Shown in pieces: positions 1 through 12,163 of a DNA stretch of 64,000 nucleotides (position 1 is its first letter; each line of letters starts with the position of its first letter). Position numbers and translations under genes: made by a program. Source of the stretch: Ahaetulla prasina (Eukaryota > Chordata > Lepidosauria > Squamata > Colubridae); the NCBI RefSeq assembly GCF_028640845.1, contig NC_080540.1, positions 99,729,561 through 99,793,560 of the forward strand. The letters run 5' to 3'. The notes below the pieces were generated by a model. It was not told where the DNA came from. It saw only the letters and a program-made list of their open reading frames with translations, and made no database searches.

Positions 1-3000
1 GTGAGGTAGAGGAAAAGGATGTTTTGTGTAAGTAAGACAGGTGGGGCTTTCTCAAGAAGTTTTATTTACATTTCTCTGGATCTAGTTAGCTTAAATGCTG
101 CTTTTAGGAAAGTGTAAAAAGATACCTGCATTGATTTTGCTACACCAAACACCTAAACCAAATGCTGCTGTTGGGAAACAGCTACTCGGTAATCAAATCA
201 GGAGGAAGCTACTGGTGTCTAGAGGTTTAGAACTGATGGCAGGATACGAACATATTACATCTAAAATCAGTTCTGAAATATCTAATTTCTTACCAAGAAA
301 AAAACATTTTGATTTCGCACTCCTAATACATTTTCTTCTAGAGTTTGAAGTGGAAAGCATTGGTGGTAGGCTGCCAATATGTTTTGGCATTTTTTTTTAA
401 TCTGGATTAATTCAGACTGAGTTGCTGAAAGTTTCTGGCTGCAATTCAATATGCATTTACCTGGGAGTAAGTCCTTTTGAACTCAAAATGACTGCCTTCT
501 GTGTAGCTGTCTACAGAATTGGGACTGGATTATACATTACTGTTGCTCTAGCCTTACCTCTGGTTCATTTTGTCTTGACCCAATGACTTTGACTAGCACA
601 CAGATATTGATTGACTGTAGATTAACTCCTATTGGGGACATAACTTCCTGCTCTGACGCTGCTGAGCTGTCAACATACCTTTTTATGTTGCTTCTATTTG
701 TGTTGAATAACCTTGGAATCATTAACTGTGATTCTTATCTGAGTACCAGGTAGCAGCTTGGATTACACTGTGGCTATTTTCTACAATATCTCTTCCCCTT
801 AGTCTTGCCAATGGATCTTTTCAAGGCAACTCACTTACTTATCTATATGTCTGGCTACACTTATGATTTATTTTAATAGTGAAGGTTAAATTTTTGTGTC
901 TCAAAGATCCAAACCTCCTATATGGCTTGATCTCATCTGGGTATTGCTGCGTATCCAACCTCATTGAACTAAGAGGCTGGCTGCATCCTTCGGTGCAAAT
1001 AGGAAGCAGTATTTTATGACTGAATAGCCAGTTGAATAATGATGGGTTGTTAGGAATGTTGTCATATTTGCTTTGGCCTTAGTTAGCCAGGAAAAAAAAG
1101 ATTAATTCTTCTAAAACCAGTGAAAGCTGGATAAAGCATGCATCCCTGGATATCTCATCACCATGTTATTTTTACATAGTTGTTTTTGAGGCCAGGCTTC
1201 TGGTTCTTCTGCCGAAGTCAGAAAGGGGAAAATCTGGGATGAGGAAAAGTGTCTCTTGAAGTAGAATATGTATTTGGCGCATATATCTTATACATAGTAT
1301 CTTTCTCCACAATAATCTATGGGTTGGATTGAAAGAAGGTGATTGACAGTGAGGGTGAAATCAAAGTCTGGGTCCCCACATTACACCATACTGATGTCCA
1401 GGTCTTGATACTCTTCCTCTGAATCTTTTTCTATTACTAGGAAAGAAATTAATGAAATTTTAGAAACCATATTCTTAGCCCTCTTCATAGGAGTGTTTGC
1501 ATTAACGAGGTTTTATATTTTGCAACATGTAGGATGAGTTTTCCTAAAGAAATACCGCAAGCAGAAAGTAAATGTTTCAAATGCCTAGCACACCGAACAA
1601 GAGATGGGATGTTTCTAATAACAGTCAAGAAGTTTGCAGCAAGTGGCAGCATCTGGCCAATCTTGTCTAGGCTTAGAAGCTAAGCTAGATCAGATCTGGT
1701 TAGCATTTAGTTGGGAGATCCCTAGGGAATACAAGGGCTATAGACTTAAGCTGAAAAAGAGCCTGGGATAAAGCAATAGGTTTACATTCTTCACCAACAA
1801 TGTGCAGATGGGTTTATGAGTCTATTTGATTTAAAGGACATTTTATCTGGTTTGATGCTGTGAGGAACAATTATTATTATTACTAAATAAGTTTATATGA
1901 CTGTCAAACCCACATATGGTTACTCTGGGCAGCGTACAACATTAAATGGAACAGGAATTAGACATTATCAGAAGGATGGGAATCAAGTCTAGAAAAATCT
2001 AAAGGGATCAAAAGGCAAGGAGTTATTGCTTACCAGCTAGCTGGTTATGTGTTATGATGGATTTCCATGACTTTGCACTAAAATTTGAAAAATTAGCTGC
2101 CCAGTCTCTGCACAATATCTTCCTGATAGGTTCAAATGATGAAAAAAAAATTGTAAAGGTGGTGGTACTAAGATAATGGATACTTGTAAACCCCTGGATT
2201 GTGGTTAATGAACTGGGACGTCTTGACAGAAAGCTTTTCTGATATGAAACGATTAAAAAAAACAACCCAAAAACATGTAATAGAAGATATGTGGAACTGA
2301 GAAAAAAGACTGCCAGCTAAGGACATCCTGGGTTGGCAATTCTGTCTCCAGTAAGTGCCTTTTAAGCTCAAAATGTTGTTGGAAATATCTGAACCATCTG
2401 CTAAGCCTCAACAGAGCTTAGATTTTAGTAAGCGCATTATTTTTGAGCTTGCTGTTCTTATCCAAGAATGTGACTTGGTTTAGCAAACCATGAAATCTCT
2501 AGAGTCCACTGTGAAATGAGCCAGAAGTGCAGCAATTGGTCCTCTCTGAAAAATTATTTTTGGTTATTTTCAGTACATATCTCTGAACTATTTTTTTAAA
2601 GCCACTAGAAAATCAGAAGCAGCATAGAATCTATAATTAAAGACCTGGTGGCTATAATGGGAATGGATTTTTGAACTCAAGGCAAACCCCTTCTGGCACT
2701 TCCTGTGCCTAATAACCATCAACAGAAAAATCACATCCAATTGGCTCCAGCTGTTAAGTCTACAACAAACATAATTATTGCTGGAAAAGAAAAAAGGAAA
2801 GTGAACTTTAGAAACTTCACTAAAAACCCACAATACCAAACTAAACCCAAGGATGAATTGGCTCAAATGATGAAATGGCACCATTCAATTGGGTCCATAA
2901 TATATTGTGAAGAGAAGAAAGAGAAAAACTAACTTGGGAAGCTTTTCACTGTTCTGTGGCAGGCTAGCAATGTGTATCTGTTCTGCTCTTGTGTGAAATT

Positions 3001-3267
3001 AGTGCTTAAAAATTTGGAATTTTGGGGGGATTTTACTAAAATGTTCCATGTTGAAGAAGCAGCTTCAGCATTCTGCTTTTTCTTCTTGGCCTGCTATCTA
3101 TCCTCATGACACAAATTTTCTTTTGAGCTGCCTGGGGATATCAGCTGAACTTGACCAAAACTCCTCTGACCTGTTTCACTTCCTCTCTATTGTCACTTGC
3201 TTGCTTACCTAACTATTCTAGATCCGAGGAAGTAGGAAATGAGGATGCTTATCAGAAAGAAAAAAAA
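1..3267. other. No gene seen: AT-rich intergenic or intronic DNA
   Basis: The frames here are short, lack recognisable domains and overlap on both strands, as expected of chance. I see no splice-flanked exon, RNA gene or clear repeat ends. A short ATT run lies near 1870-1885. Confidence 0.6.
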
Positions 3268-3470
3268 AACTACTTCAATGTCTATGGAGATTCTCAGTCA
3301 TCCAGGTGGTGGTTGTCCCAAAGGTGCTTTTTCAAGAGGCAACTGGACTTTCTGGATTTTTTGGGGAGATATTTCGCTTCTCATCTTCTCAACACTTCCG
3401 AGTCTCCAAAGAAAATCCAGAAAGTCCAGTTGCCTCTTGAAATGCACCTTTGGGGTAACTACTTCAATGT
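3268..3470 (-). mobile_element. Penelope-like palindromic insertion with 14-bp target duplication
   Basis: The 14-mer AACTACTTCAATGT stands at 3268-3281 and again at 3457-3470, bracketing a 175-bp insert. Inside, about 43 bp at 3316-3360 recur inverted at 3412-3455, so the transcript could fold into a long hairpin. On the minus strand the loop carries a GATGAGAAGCGAAA motif (within 3368-3393). This resembles the hammerhead-ribozyme core reported in terminal repeats of Penelope-like retroelements. The target duplication is directly visible. The Penelope assignment is inference from remembered fish and reptile repeat motifs. Confidence 0.6.
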
Positions 3471-4265
3471 TTTGGCCTCCTTGACTCAACAGAAATGCTA
3501 TCAGTGGTGATGGAGAATGAGGAGCAAGAGTTCCTTGCTATTGGCAATAACTTGTGTTTGTTTGTGTGTATGGGTTGCAGTAGTGTGCAGTAGTGTGCAG
3601 TTCTTAGGCAACTGATGGAATTAATGAAAAGCTAAAAAACAATGGGCCAGAAAATTCTATCACCATATGTCTTAAAACACATTTCTGGAGAGGGCCTCAT
3701 CCATAATTAAGTGATGTGGAATGATCACAATAGAAATCAATGTGTGTGAGCAACTGAGGTTAGCTGATCAACCTCCCTCTTAGACAACATTATTGGCCAA
3801 CGCTCAATATGTTCTTACTATCTTACCACTTGTACATGATGTTGCTAAGGTGGCTATTTTTCATTTCCTCTTATCATCCCTAAGCAACTTTCCTCTTATC
3901 ATCCCTAAGCATCATCCCTAAGCATAACATTTGGAAGAGCAAGGAATGGGTGATAGAGAGAACACTGCTACAGTTATGTTTCTTCTTGAGGAATATCTTG
4001 GAACTGTTACCCAGTATGGCACCGGTATGGGGTGATATCATTTGTTTTGTTCCCAGAATTCAGAGATTGTGGCTTTGCATGTATAATACCTTGCTCTCTA
4101 TTCCAGCAGGTCTGTTTTGGGATCTGCCTGCTTTGTATATATGTATTTAAACTATTTGTTTCTGGTGCCTGCCTTTTACTGATGATGTGCTTACCTCTGG
4201 CTGTATCTGTTGGATGTTCAGTCTTAGTGATGCCATGAGACGGGGCAGAATACCTGGGGAAGGTA
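3471..4265. other. No gene seen
   Basis: Plain AT-rich sequence with one short tandem duplication, listed separately. No domain-bearing frame. Confidence 0.55.
3864..3924. repeat. Short tandem duplication
   Basis: A unit of about 25 bp, TTTCCTCTTATCATCCCTAA plus a few bases, occurs twice in a row. It is followed by a third partial copy containing ATCATCCCTAAGC. This looks like replication slippage. Confidence 0.7.
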
Positions 4266-5998
4266 TTGCAGCATTAATATGAACAGGTTGCTGGGGAGGT
4301 TGAACGCCACCACATGTTTACTGGACCCGTGCCCCTCCTGGTTGGAACTGGCCACGCAGGAGGTGACACGAGGCTGGCTCCAGGGGATTACGAACGCTTC
4401 TTTGTTGGAGGGGATCTTTCTGGCCGCCTTGAAAGAGGCGGTGGTGAGACCTCTCCTCAAGAAGCCTTCCCTGGACCCAGCTGTATTAGGTAATTATCGT
4501 CCGGTCTCCAACCTTTGCTTTGCGGCGAAGGTTGTAGAGAGTGTGGTGGCATGTCAATTACCTCGATACCTGGATGAAACTATCTATCTAGACCCGTTCC
4601 AGTCCGGCTTCCGGCCCGGTTATAGCATTGAGACGGCTTTGGTCGCGTTGGTTGATGATCTCTGGAGGGACAGGGACAGGGACAGGGGTTATTCTCTGCC
4701 TTGGTCCTATTAGACCTCTCAGCGGCTTTCGACACCATCGACCATGGTATCTTGCTGCACCGGTTGGAGGGATTGGGAGTGGGAGGCACCGTTTATCGGT
4801 GGTTCTCCTCCTATTTCTCTGATCGGTCGCAGACGGTGTTGACAGGAGGGCAGAGGTCGATCCCGAGGCGCCTCACTTGTGGGGTGCCGCAGGGGTCAAT
4901 CCTCTCACCCCTCCTGTCCAACATCTATATGAAGCCGCTGGGTGAGATCATCAGTGGTTTCGGTGTGAGGTATCAACTGTACGCTGATGATACTCAGCTG
5001 TACTTTTCCACACCGGGCCACCCCAACGAAACTATCGAAGTGCTGTCCCGGTGTCTGGAAGCCGTACGGGTCTGGATGGGAGAAACAGGCTCAAGCTCAA
5101 TCCCTCCAAGACAGAGTGGCTGTGGATGCCGGCACCCCGGTACTGTTGGGGGCGAGTCATTGGCCCCAATGGAGAGGGTGCGCAACTTAGGCGTTCTCCT
5201 GGATGGTCGGCTGTCTTTTGAAGACCACTTGACGGCCGTCTCCAGGAGAGCTTTTTACCAGGTTCGCCTGGTCCGCCAGTTGCGCCCCTTTCTAGACCAG
5301 GATGCCCTATGCACGGTCACTCATGCCCTTGTGACGTCTCGTCTGGATTACTGCAATGCTCTCTACATGGGGCTCCCCTTGAAGAGCACCCGGAGGCTCC
5401 AGTTGGTCCAGAATGCGGCTGCGCGGGTGATAGAGGGAGCGCCTCGTGGCTCCCATGTGACACCTCTCCTGCGCAGACTGCACTGGCTACCTGTGGCCTT
5501 TCGGGTGCGCTTCAAGGTTTTGGTAATTATCTTTAAAGTGCTCCATGGCATTGGGCCGGGATACTTACGGGACCGTCTACTGCCACCGATTGCCTCCCAC
5601 CGACCCGTGCGCTCTCACAGGGAGGGACTCCTCAGGGTGCCGTCAGCCAGGCAGTGCCGGCTGGCGACGCCCAGGGGAAGGGCCTTTTCTGTGGGGGCTC
5701 CCACCGTCTGGAACGAACTTCCCCCAGGACTTCGTCAACTTCCTGACCTTCGAACTTTTCACCGCGAGCTTAAGACACATCTTTTCATTTGCGCAGGACT
5801 GGACTAGGATTTAAAATTTTTAATTTGGTTTTAATGGGGTTTTTATTATTCTATTGGGGTTTTAATATTCGGCCGTATTTAATAAGTTTTTTAATTGGGG
5901 TTTTAACTTGTATTTATGTATATTTTACGTGGCTGTTAACCGCCCTGAGTCCCTCGGGAGATAGGGCGGTATATAAATATGATTAAATAAATAAATAA
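4266..5998 (+). mobile_element. L2-clade (CR1 superfamily) LINE, 5'-truncated
   Basis: A non-LTR retrotransposon fragment holding most of the reverse transcriptase and the full 3' end. Base composition is GC-rich compared with the flanks. The 3' UTR ends in a small hairpin, CGCCCT (5941-5946) pairing with AGGGCG (5963-5968), then TATATAAAT and (AAATA)n. The same tail closes the copies near 15.1 kb (minus strand) and 60.3 kb, and also the pogo remnant at 34.7 kb. The frame is broken, so this copy is dead. The 5' boundary is approximate. Confidence 0.85.
4279..5807 (+). pseudogene. LINE reverse transcriptase (L2/CR1 type), frameshifted
   Basis: The element's ORF2-type reverse transcriptase, which would copy the LINE RNA at a nicked target. 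Block 1 (4279-4713) holds the NYRPVSNL motif and the QSGFRPGYS region. Block 2 (4701-5807) holds LDLSAAFDTIDH, the GVPQGSILSP motif, the catalytic YADD at 4980-4991, and the C-terminal region with RLDYCNALY and LHWLPV. The frame changes at a tandem GGGACA run (about 4668-4687). Motif order also suggests a local double shift between about 5085 and 5150. No endonuclease domain is present. Start is where the open frame begins, not a true initiator. Confidence 0.85.
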
Positions 5999-7086
5999 TA
6001 ATAAGTAAAATAAATAATTAATTCTGTGAAAAAGCACATAAGAACCAAGCTAAAGAATCAACCCAAAGAGCTCCTTGGCCCAACAACTAGTTTCTACCAG
6101 TGTCTGGCTACAAGTTTATAAAAGAGCCTAAAAGCTTTCTCTTTTTACTTTGCCATAATATCTGATGCTGGAAAGGATTAAATGGTTGAAGCAAGCACAC
6201 CTAATGGCTTACTACACTTGAATAACATCCAAAATCTATATCTAATACGGGAGGATCCAGCTTCATTTGTGTGTGTGTGTGTATGTGTGTGTGTATGTGT
6301 ATGTGTGTGTGTGTGTGTGTGTATACACGTGGATAAGAAAGTCTGGGTCCTGATACTTGTTTTTTTCCTGATATTGTGTCATCTTTCATTGCAGAGTTTT
6401 GAGTGTGTTTTGTTGGGGGGCAGTAAAGCTTGTCTTCAGAGGCAAGATATTTTATGTAACATTCTTGTTTGGTGTGATTATTTATTAACTATCAGATCGT
6501 AACTGAAATGTTCCGGTGCAAACACAGCTGCAATGACAGCAGTGTTGGCTTGACCTCTAAACGGGGCTACAAGGAATATTGCTGCAAGACAATGAAAATA
6601 ACAGCACTGACTTGAATTAATAGCCTTAGGAAACCCAGAGTCACACATGTTGTTGTATGTGGGCTTATGTCTTCTTTTCAGATTTCTAAAAATGCAACAG
6701 CATCTCCTGCAAAGGGGACTGATAATTAAGAGAACCAGGACAGACATGAGGAGTGAATTTAACTCATTCCTACCTTACTATTCCTGAGGAAAGTCCTCTT
6801 CTGCAGCTTCTACTTCACAAAGAAAAGAAATGCAGTTTGAGGAAAATAACTTTAAACTTTGTTTTACATACACAGTGCTGATATCTGACCACGTTCCTTT
6901 ATCTGAAAGATGCTTGTGGAAAACCAGATGGAATTGTATGATAAAGTTGGAAGCCTGCTTGTTTAATGCAGATTTTTTTTTTGAGGAGAGATATACCTTT
7001 TGTCTCAACTTGGAGTCCAGTGGTAATTCAGAGAGCAGAAAATTTCTATCTAGGGAGCCTGCTTTCATTGCAAAAAGAACAGCAGT
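5999..7086. other. No gene seen apart from a (TG)n array
   Basis: Short overlapping frames without domains. The TG array is listed separately. Confidence 0.55.
6269..6325. repeat. (TG)n / (TATG)n microsatellite
   Basis: About 57 bp of TG dinucleotides interrupted by TATG. It creates artefactual Val-Cys frames. Confidence 0.95.
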
Positions 7087-7378
7087 TGGAGGTTTTGTAG
7101 TCCAACCCCCTGCTCAAGCAGGAGGCTCTCTACCATATCAGACAAGTGGTTGTCCAATCTCTTCTTAAAAACTCAAGAGATGGAGCATCCACAACTTCTG
7201 AAGGCAAGCCATTTCACCGATCAATTGTTCTGTCAGGAAATTTCTCCATATTTCTGGATTGGTTCTCTCCTTGATTAGTTTCCATCCATTGTTTCTTGTT
7301 CCGCCTTCAGGGGCATCTTTGCAATGGAGTTTGAAAATACAACCCTTCCTGCTGTTAGCCTCATCTCTGGGAAGAAAT
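7087..7378 (-). mobile_element. CR1 LINE 3' fragment, minus strand
   Basis: The plus strand reads TAGTCCAACCCCCTGCTCAA, the reverse complement of the CR1 3' end. The reverse complements of the CR1 stretches for GATGGAGCATCC and for CAGGAAATTTCTCC follow. The fragment is diverged and has no open frame. Confidence 0.75.
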
Positions 7379-7449
7379 CCTAGGTTAAAAAATGTTAAAT
7401 TATTATAGTATATTTATGATAACAAAGTCATGGGGAGATAAAGAAGAGG

Positions 7450-7488
7450 AAAAGGAAGGAAGGAGGGAGAGAGAGAGAGAGAGAGAAG
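7450..7488. repeat. (GGAA)n / (GA)n microsatellite
   Basis: A purine-only run of GGAAGGAAGG then about 14 GA units. Confidence 0.9.
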
Positions 7489-8334
7489 AGCAGTAAGAAA
7501 TGGAGAAATGAAAGTATTCTGAGAAAGATAAATGAGAGCGAGCATCGTGAAGACCATATTCTTGTCTTTCCTTGTCTATCAGTAATGAATGCAGGTGGGA
7601 CTCCTACATGAAAGAAATGATGTGCACTTTGACTGCTAGTCTTCTGTCATGTTTCACAATTGATTTATAGGAGGGAAAGTGATTTTTTTTTTCATTTATA
7701 CTGTTCATTTTTAGCTACTCTCCTATTACTGGCTCCCATTGGAAACCAGATGGGTTAGCATTTTGCTTTAACCCTTACAACAGAACACTCATACCTAAGA
7801 ATGGCAAGATAGGTAAGACCAATGAAGTGCAGGTTGGCTACTACATGACACTTAGGGCTCTGTCCTTCAACCCAGGAGTGCCAGTTGGTGCCTGCCTGCT
7901 GTATCCTCAAAATCATCCAAAATTGCAGGAATAGGAATTTCACCTGAAACACGGGTGTAAAAAGCAAGGCTTATTACCCTTGATGACAATCCACCAACTC
8001 ACTTCTTCATGGACCTTTCTCACAGCCTTCTCCAGCAAGCTTTGAAAAGATGCCAGTCAACTATTCCAGCATCACCAATGGGAGGATAAGAAATAGTGAT
8101 GGGGAAATCATAAGAAACATCATTTCATCTCTGATGTCCACCAGTTGGTGTGGCTACATCATTCAGCCGAATAGGAGAGCTGAATTATTGAAATATTTAA
8201 TCATGAAAATTTGATTCAGAAAAGGATACACACATGGGGAAAGGAAAAATATGTCAGGAACCTTTCAAGAAAATATCCCTTTTTAACACATCACATGCCC
8301 ATAAAAAAGGTGGGATTTTGTTCACAGTGTTCTG
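7489..8334. other. No gene seen
   Basis: AT-rich sequence, no domain-bearing frame and no clear repeat boundary. Confidence 0.5.
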
Positions 8335-8412
8335 TCTGTCTCTTTCTGTATGTCTCACTGCCTCTCTGTCTCTCTGTCTCTTTCTCTTATCTAGCTATCT
8401 AGCTATCGTCTC
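8335..8412. repeat. (TCTG)n / (TCTC)n / (TAGC)n low-complexity tract
   Basis: A pyrimidine-rich run of TCTG and TCTC units that degrades into ATCTAGCT repeats. Confidence 0.85.
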
Positions 8413-8460
8413 TGTGCATATGTAAATATATTAAGAGGTAGTGTTGTTCAAGAGACTGGA

Positions 8461-8606
8461 ACTATTTATCTGAAATAGTATAGGGTTTTCTGCCTGAGCA
8501 GGGGGTTGGTCTAGAAGACCTCCAAGGTCCCTTCCAACCTATTCTATTCTAGTCTAATCTAGTCTAGTCTAGTCTAGTCTAGTCTATCCTACCCTACCCT
8601 ACCCTA
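8461..8606 (+). mobile_element. CR1 LINE 3' end with (TCTAG)n and (CCCTA)n tail
   Basis: Contains the CR1 3' signature CAGGGGGTTGGTCTAGAAGA followed by CCTCCAAGGTCCCTTCCAAC. The tail starts as ATTCT units, mutates to TCTAG (about 8548-8585) and then CCCTA (about 8588-8605). One tail therefore shows three successive microsatellite motifs. Confidence 0.85.
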
Positions 8607-9698
8607 AAGATGGAAAGTATGAATTGTAATAATTTCATAGGGTTTGTGGGAAGGAATCCTAATTGCCACTTTGTGGCATAGGGTGGTCATTCTCCATCAT
8701 TGTGTTTTCCTATTGTGCAAATGTTAAGGGTATAGGCAGTTTGCCAGAAGAAAATAAAAATCAATGGTAATTGAACAAATATGGGCCACAGCAGTCTGTC
8801 AGAGCGCATGCTTTCTATATCGGGATGCAAAATGTCAACAGAAAGGGAGAAAATGGGTCTACCTGGAGAACATAGTGCTCAGCCAAGAGAGAGCATATAC
8901 TGTAAATCTAACCCATAATGGAATATGTGAGTTGTGCAGGGAGAGAATTTTCCATCTGCAGTTTCAGTGTTGAAAGAAACCCTTGAAGGACATTGTATGG
9001 ATAGGATAAAATGTTTAGCTGATCTCTAAAACTTTGGGTTTTCCTTGAGAGTGTCAATTTAGGTATAGCTAGTGGGGGGGGCAAGGTAGGAAAAGAAGTC
9101 CTACCCCAGAGAAAATTGCCATAGCAGAACCAAAACATTGAGATCTTTATCGACCCTTATATTCATCTGACCATCAGAATTTGTTCTGAATATTAATAGG
9201 CCAATTAAGAGGCTGTCTTTTTGTGCTAATAAAGTTTGATTTCTTGATATTGGCATTGCAAAATAGTAAAGTTTTTTTCTTTAAATCTTGCATTTGTACA
9301 GTCTTGCACTACCAAATACCTTCCTTGTTCATCGTTTGGCTTTCCCTTTTAAGGCATGATTTACACTGCATGAAAATTGACCAAGCTTTCTCAATGAAAA
9401 CTCAAAGCACTTTATAATCTCCGACTGGAAACATCCTGAACGTTCATTAACACAAAGAGGAGGATTGCCTGAATTTGATTCTTGTAGTTGTGAAACTCAT
9501 TTTGTTCCTCTTAAGTGCAAAGCAGTAAAAACAAATAATGAAGTCAGCTGAGCCACATGTCCTTTCTGGTTTCATAATTATAACCAAGCTGACTTCAAAT
9601 CTTTCAGCACCCACTTTGGTATTTTTCCCCCCTTCTTGCTTAAGGCCTTCACTTAAGAAGTAAATAATTTTTAGCCAAGGTGAGTGCATTTAAAGTAG
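8607..9698. other. No gene seen
   Basis: Only short chance frames on both strands. No repeat boundary recognised. Confidence 0.5.
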
Positions 9699-10190
9699 AA
9701 ATAGAATAGAATAGAATAGAATAGAATAGAATAGAATAGAATAGAATAGAATAGAATAGATTTTTTTATTGGCCAAGTGTGATTGGACACACAAGGAATA
9801 TGCTGTCAGTGTACATAAAAGAAAAGATAAGTTCGTCAAGAATCATAAGGTACAACACTTAATGATAGTCATAAGGTACAAATAAGCAATCAGGAAACAA
9901 TATCAATATAAATCGTAAGGATACAAGCAACAAAGTTACATTACAGTCATAAGCAGAAGGAGATGAGTGATGGGAACACTAAGAAGATTAATAGTAGTGC
10001 AGATTTAGTAAATAGTTTGACAGTGTTGAGGGAATTATTTGTTTAGCAGAGTGATGGTGTTCAGGAAAAAACTGTTCTTGTGTCTAGTTGTTCTGGTATG
10101 CAGTGCTCTATAGTGTCTGTTTGAGGGTAGGAATTGAAACAGTTGATGTCCAGGATGTGAGCAGTCTGTAAAAATTTTCACAGCCCTCTA
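9699..10190 (-). mobile_element. CR1-L3-like LINE 3' fragment, minus strand, with (AATAG)n
   Basis: On the minus strand this is the 3' end of the LINE family seen again at 20.9 kb, 40.9 kb and 59.3 kb. It includes TTGGCCAATAAAAAA just before the tail. The tail appears here as about 12 AATAG units (9701-9760). The coding portion is cut off at about 10190, where a TIR element starts. AATAG arrays seeded by the 3' ends of CR1-L3 LINEs are known from snake genomes. Confidence 0.8.
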
Positions 10191-10196
10191 CAATTA

Positions 10197-10581
10197 CAGG
10201 TAGCCCTTGATTTGCAACCACAATTGAGCCCAAAATTTATGTTGCTAAATGAGGCATTATTTAAGTGAGTTTTGCCCCATTTTATGACCTTTCTTGCCAC
10301 AGTTGTTAAGTGAATCCCTGCAGTTCAGTTAGTAACATGGTTGTTAAGTGAAGCTGGTTTCCCAATTGACTTTGCTGATCAGAAGGTGTCGCAAAAGGTT
10401 AGGGTTTGACCCCAGGGCACTGCATCATAAATATGTAGTTGCCAATTGTTTGAATTTTAACCATGTGACCATGGGGATGTTGCCATGGTCGTAAATGTGA
10501 ACAATGGTCCTAAGTCACTTTTTTCAGCGATGCAACTTTGAACGGTCACTAAACGAACTGTTGTTCAGTCAAGGACTACCT
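10197..10581 (+). mobile_element. Non-autonomous TIR DNA transposon (tag-family MITE)
   Basis: Begins CAGGTAGCCCTTGATTTGCA and ends with the near inverted complement AGTCAAGGACTACCT. The body has the TTGTTAAGTGAA motifs shared with the copies at 16.3, 22.0 and 38.5 kb. It encodes nothing. It abuts the LINE fragment on its left. The superfamily is not assigned, because the target duplication is unclear. Confidence 0.75.
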
Positions 10582-12155
10582 CTACAAAAATCAAAAGGGT
10601 TTTGACTGCTAGAACTGAATGTAGCAGGTGCCATTTTTCAAAGCAACATCTCATGTCTGCCAGAAGATGAATAGACTTGTTTTGTGCCACCCTTTTACAA
10701 CATCCCAATCTAGGGGGAAGGCGAAAACATTTTTACTTCTTTCAGCCATTGCTTGATTCAGTCCCATGAGTCCAAGAACATAAGCTGGAAGAATAGGTTC
10801 AAGGTTGCTCCAGAGGTCAGCAGGAGTGACCCGGAAATGCTTGCTTCGCTCATGGTATAATTAAGGCATAAAACAGGAGAAATTATGGTTGGCACTTACT
10901 GTGCCACTCTATGCATGCACTAGTTTTAAATCCAAAGGGGAAGGGCTCTGTTTTGAAGGGAAAATAGTCTTCTGCAGTGGGGCATAGATGTTGAGGGTCA
11001 GCTTTTTGGGACAAAATACCTTATTTAAAACCAATCTACTGGCGAAGAGTAGAAGGGTTGCTGCTGTGTGCGCGTGTGCGTATGTGTGTTTGTATAGGTG
11101 TATAAAGAATAAGTACCAACTGGTAAAGAGTTGAAAGTTTGCTACTGAAGTATACTTTGTGTGTGTGTTTGTGTAAAACCTGAACTGGAGGGTTATTCTG
11201 CTGTAAGAATATAAAAAGAACCTTAGTGGATCAGCTTATTCCATTAACCTCTTATTCTGCTTAAACAGTGGTAGCTGGGGAGCCAATAAGCAAATCTTGA
11301 ATATGGTAGTAGCTTTCTTCTATTCTTGCTCCTACTGGTCAGTATTCAGGATCTGCTACATCCAGACCTGGATATTTTAATTTGTTCCTTATCCTCGGAG
11401 AGATCAGCTTTCACTAAGTTCTTAAATCCTTTTGAAAGCCATCAAAATTAGCAATTACATCATGGGAAGCAATTAAAAAAAACATAAGGGCATTATGGAG
11501 GTATTTTGTATTGGTTGTTTCTGTGTGTCTGTGTTGGAGTAGTACGGCTAACATGAATCAGTTAGGCAATATATGCTTATATTTTCTTATCCTCACATTT
11601 TACTTTGCATCTTAAGCCACAAAGAAAGCTACAAAACACGATAGGTCTCTGAAAAACTCTTGATGACTAGAATGTTTCCTATTCTGAAATGTCATCAGAT
11701 GTTGCTAATTATTTTTCATATTTTAGCAGCATGATAAGGACACAGCCTGGTTTTAAAAACCAATGATCTGAACGTCTAAGCATATTGAGACATATCCTAA
11801 GTAACCCTTAAAGATATAAATACACCTAGATGTAACTTATTTTCCTCATGCTTAATCACCGGATACAATTATTTGGTGAAGAGCCAGTACCTTGGATTCT
11901 ATATTACTGAAAGGCATTGTTACAGACGGAGAAGCTATTATTTTCTTTATTATCTTGCAGAGTCCTCTGGGTAAGTTGTGTACGAACTGAAATAAAGTAT
12001 GAAGGAGCAACATATAGCCTGCAGCCTGGACTTGTTTTCATTGCCTGCTATAAAAAGATAGTATATTGCAAAATAAAAATACAGTATATTATCTTATCTT
12101 CTGTTTGTTTCAGAGTGATTGGACAATGGTTTCAAGCCTCGCCCAACAATTTAAC
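10582..12155. other. No gene seen
   Basis: AT-rich DNA with a short GTGTGCG/TGTG tract near 11066-11105. The longest frame (11917-12270) runs into the palindromic element at 12164 and shows no domain. Confidence 0.5.
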
Positions 12156-12163
12156 TTATAGAT

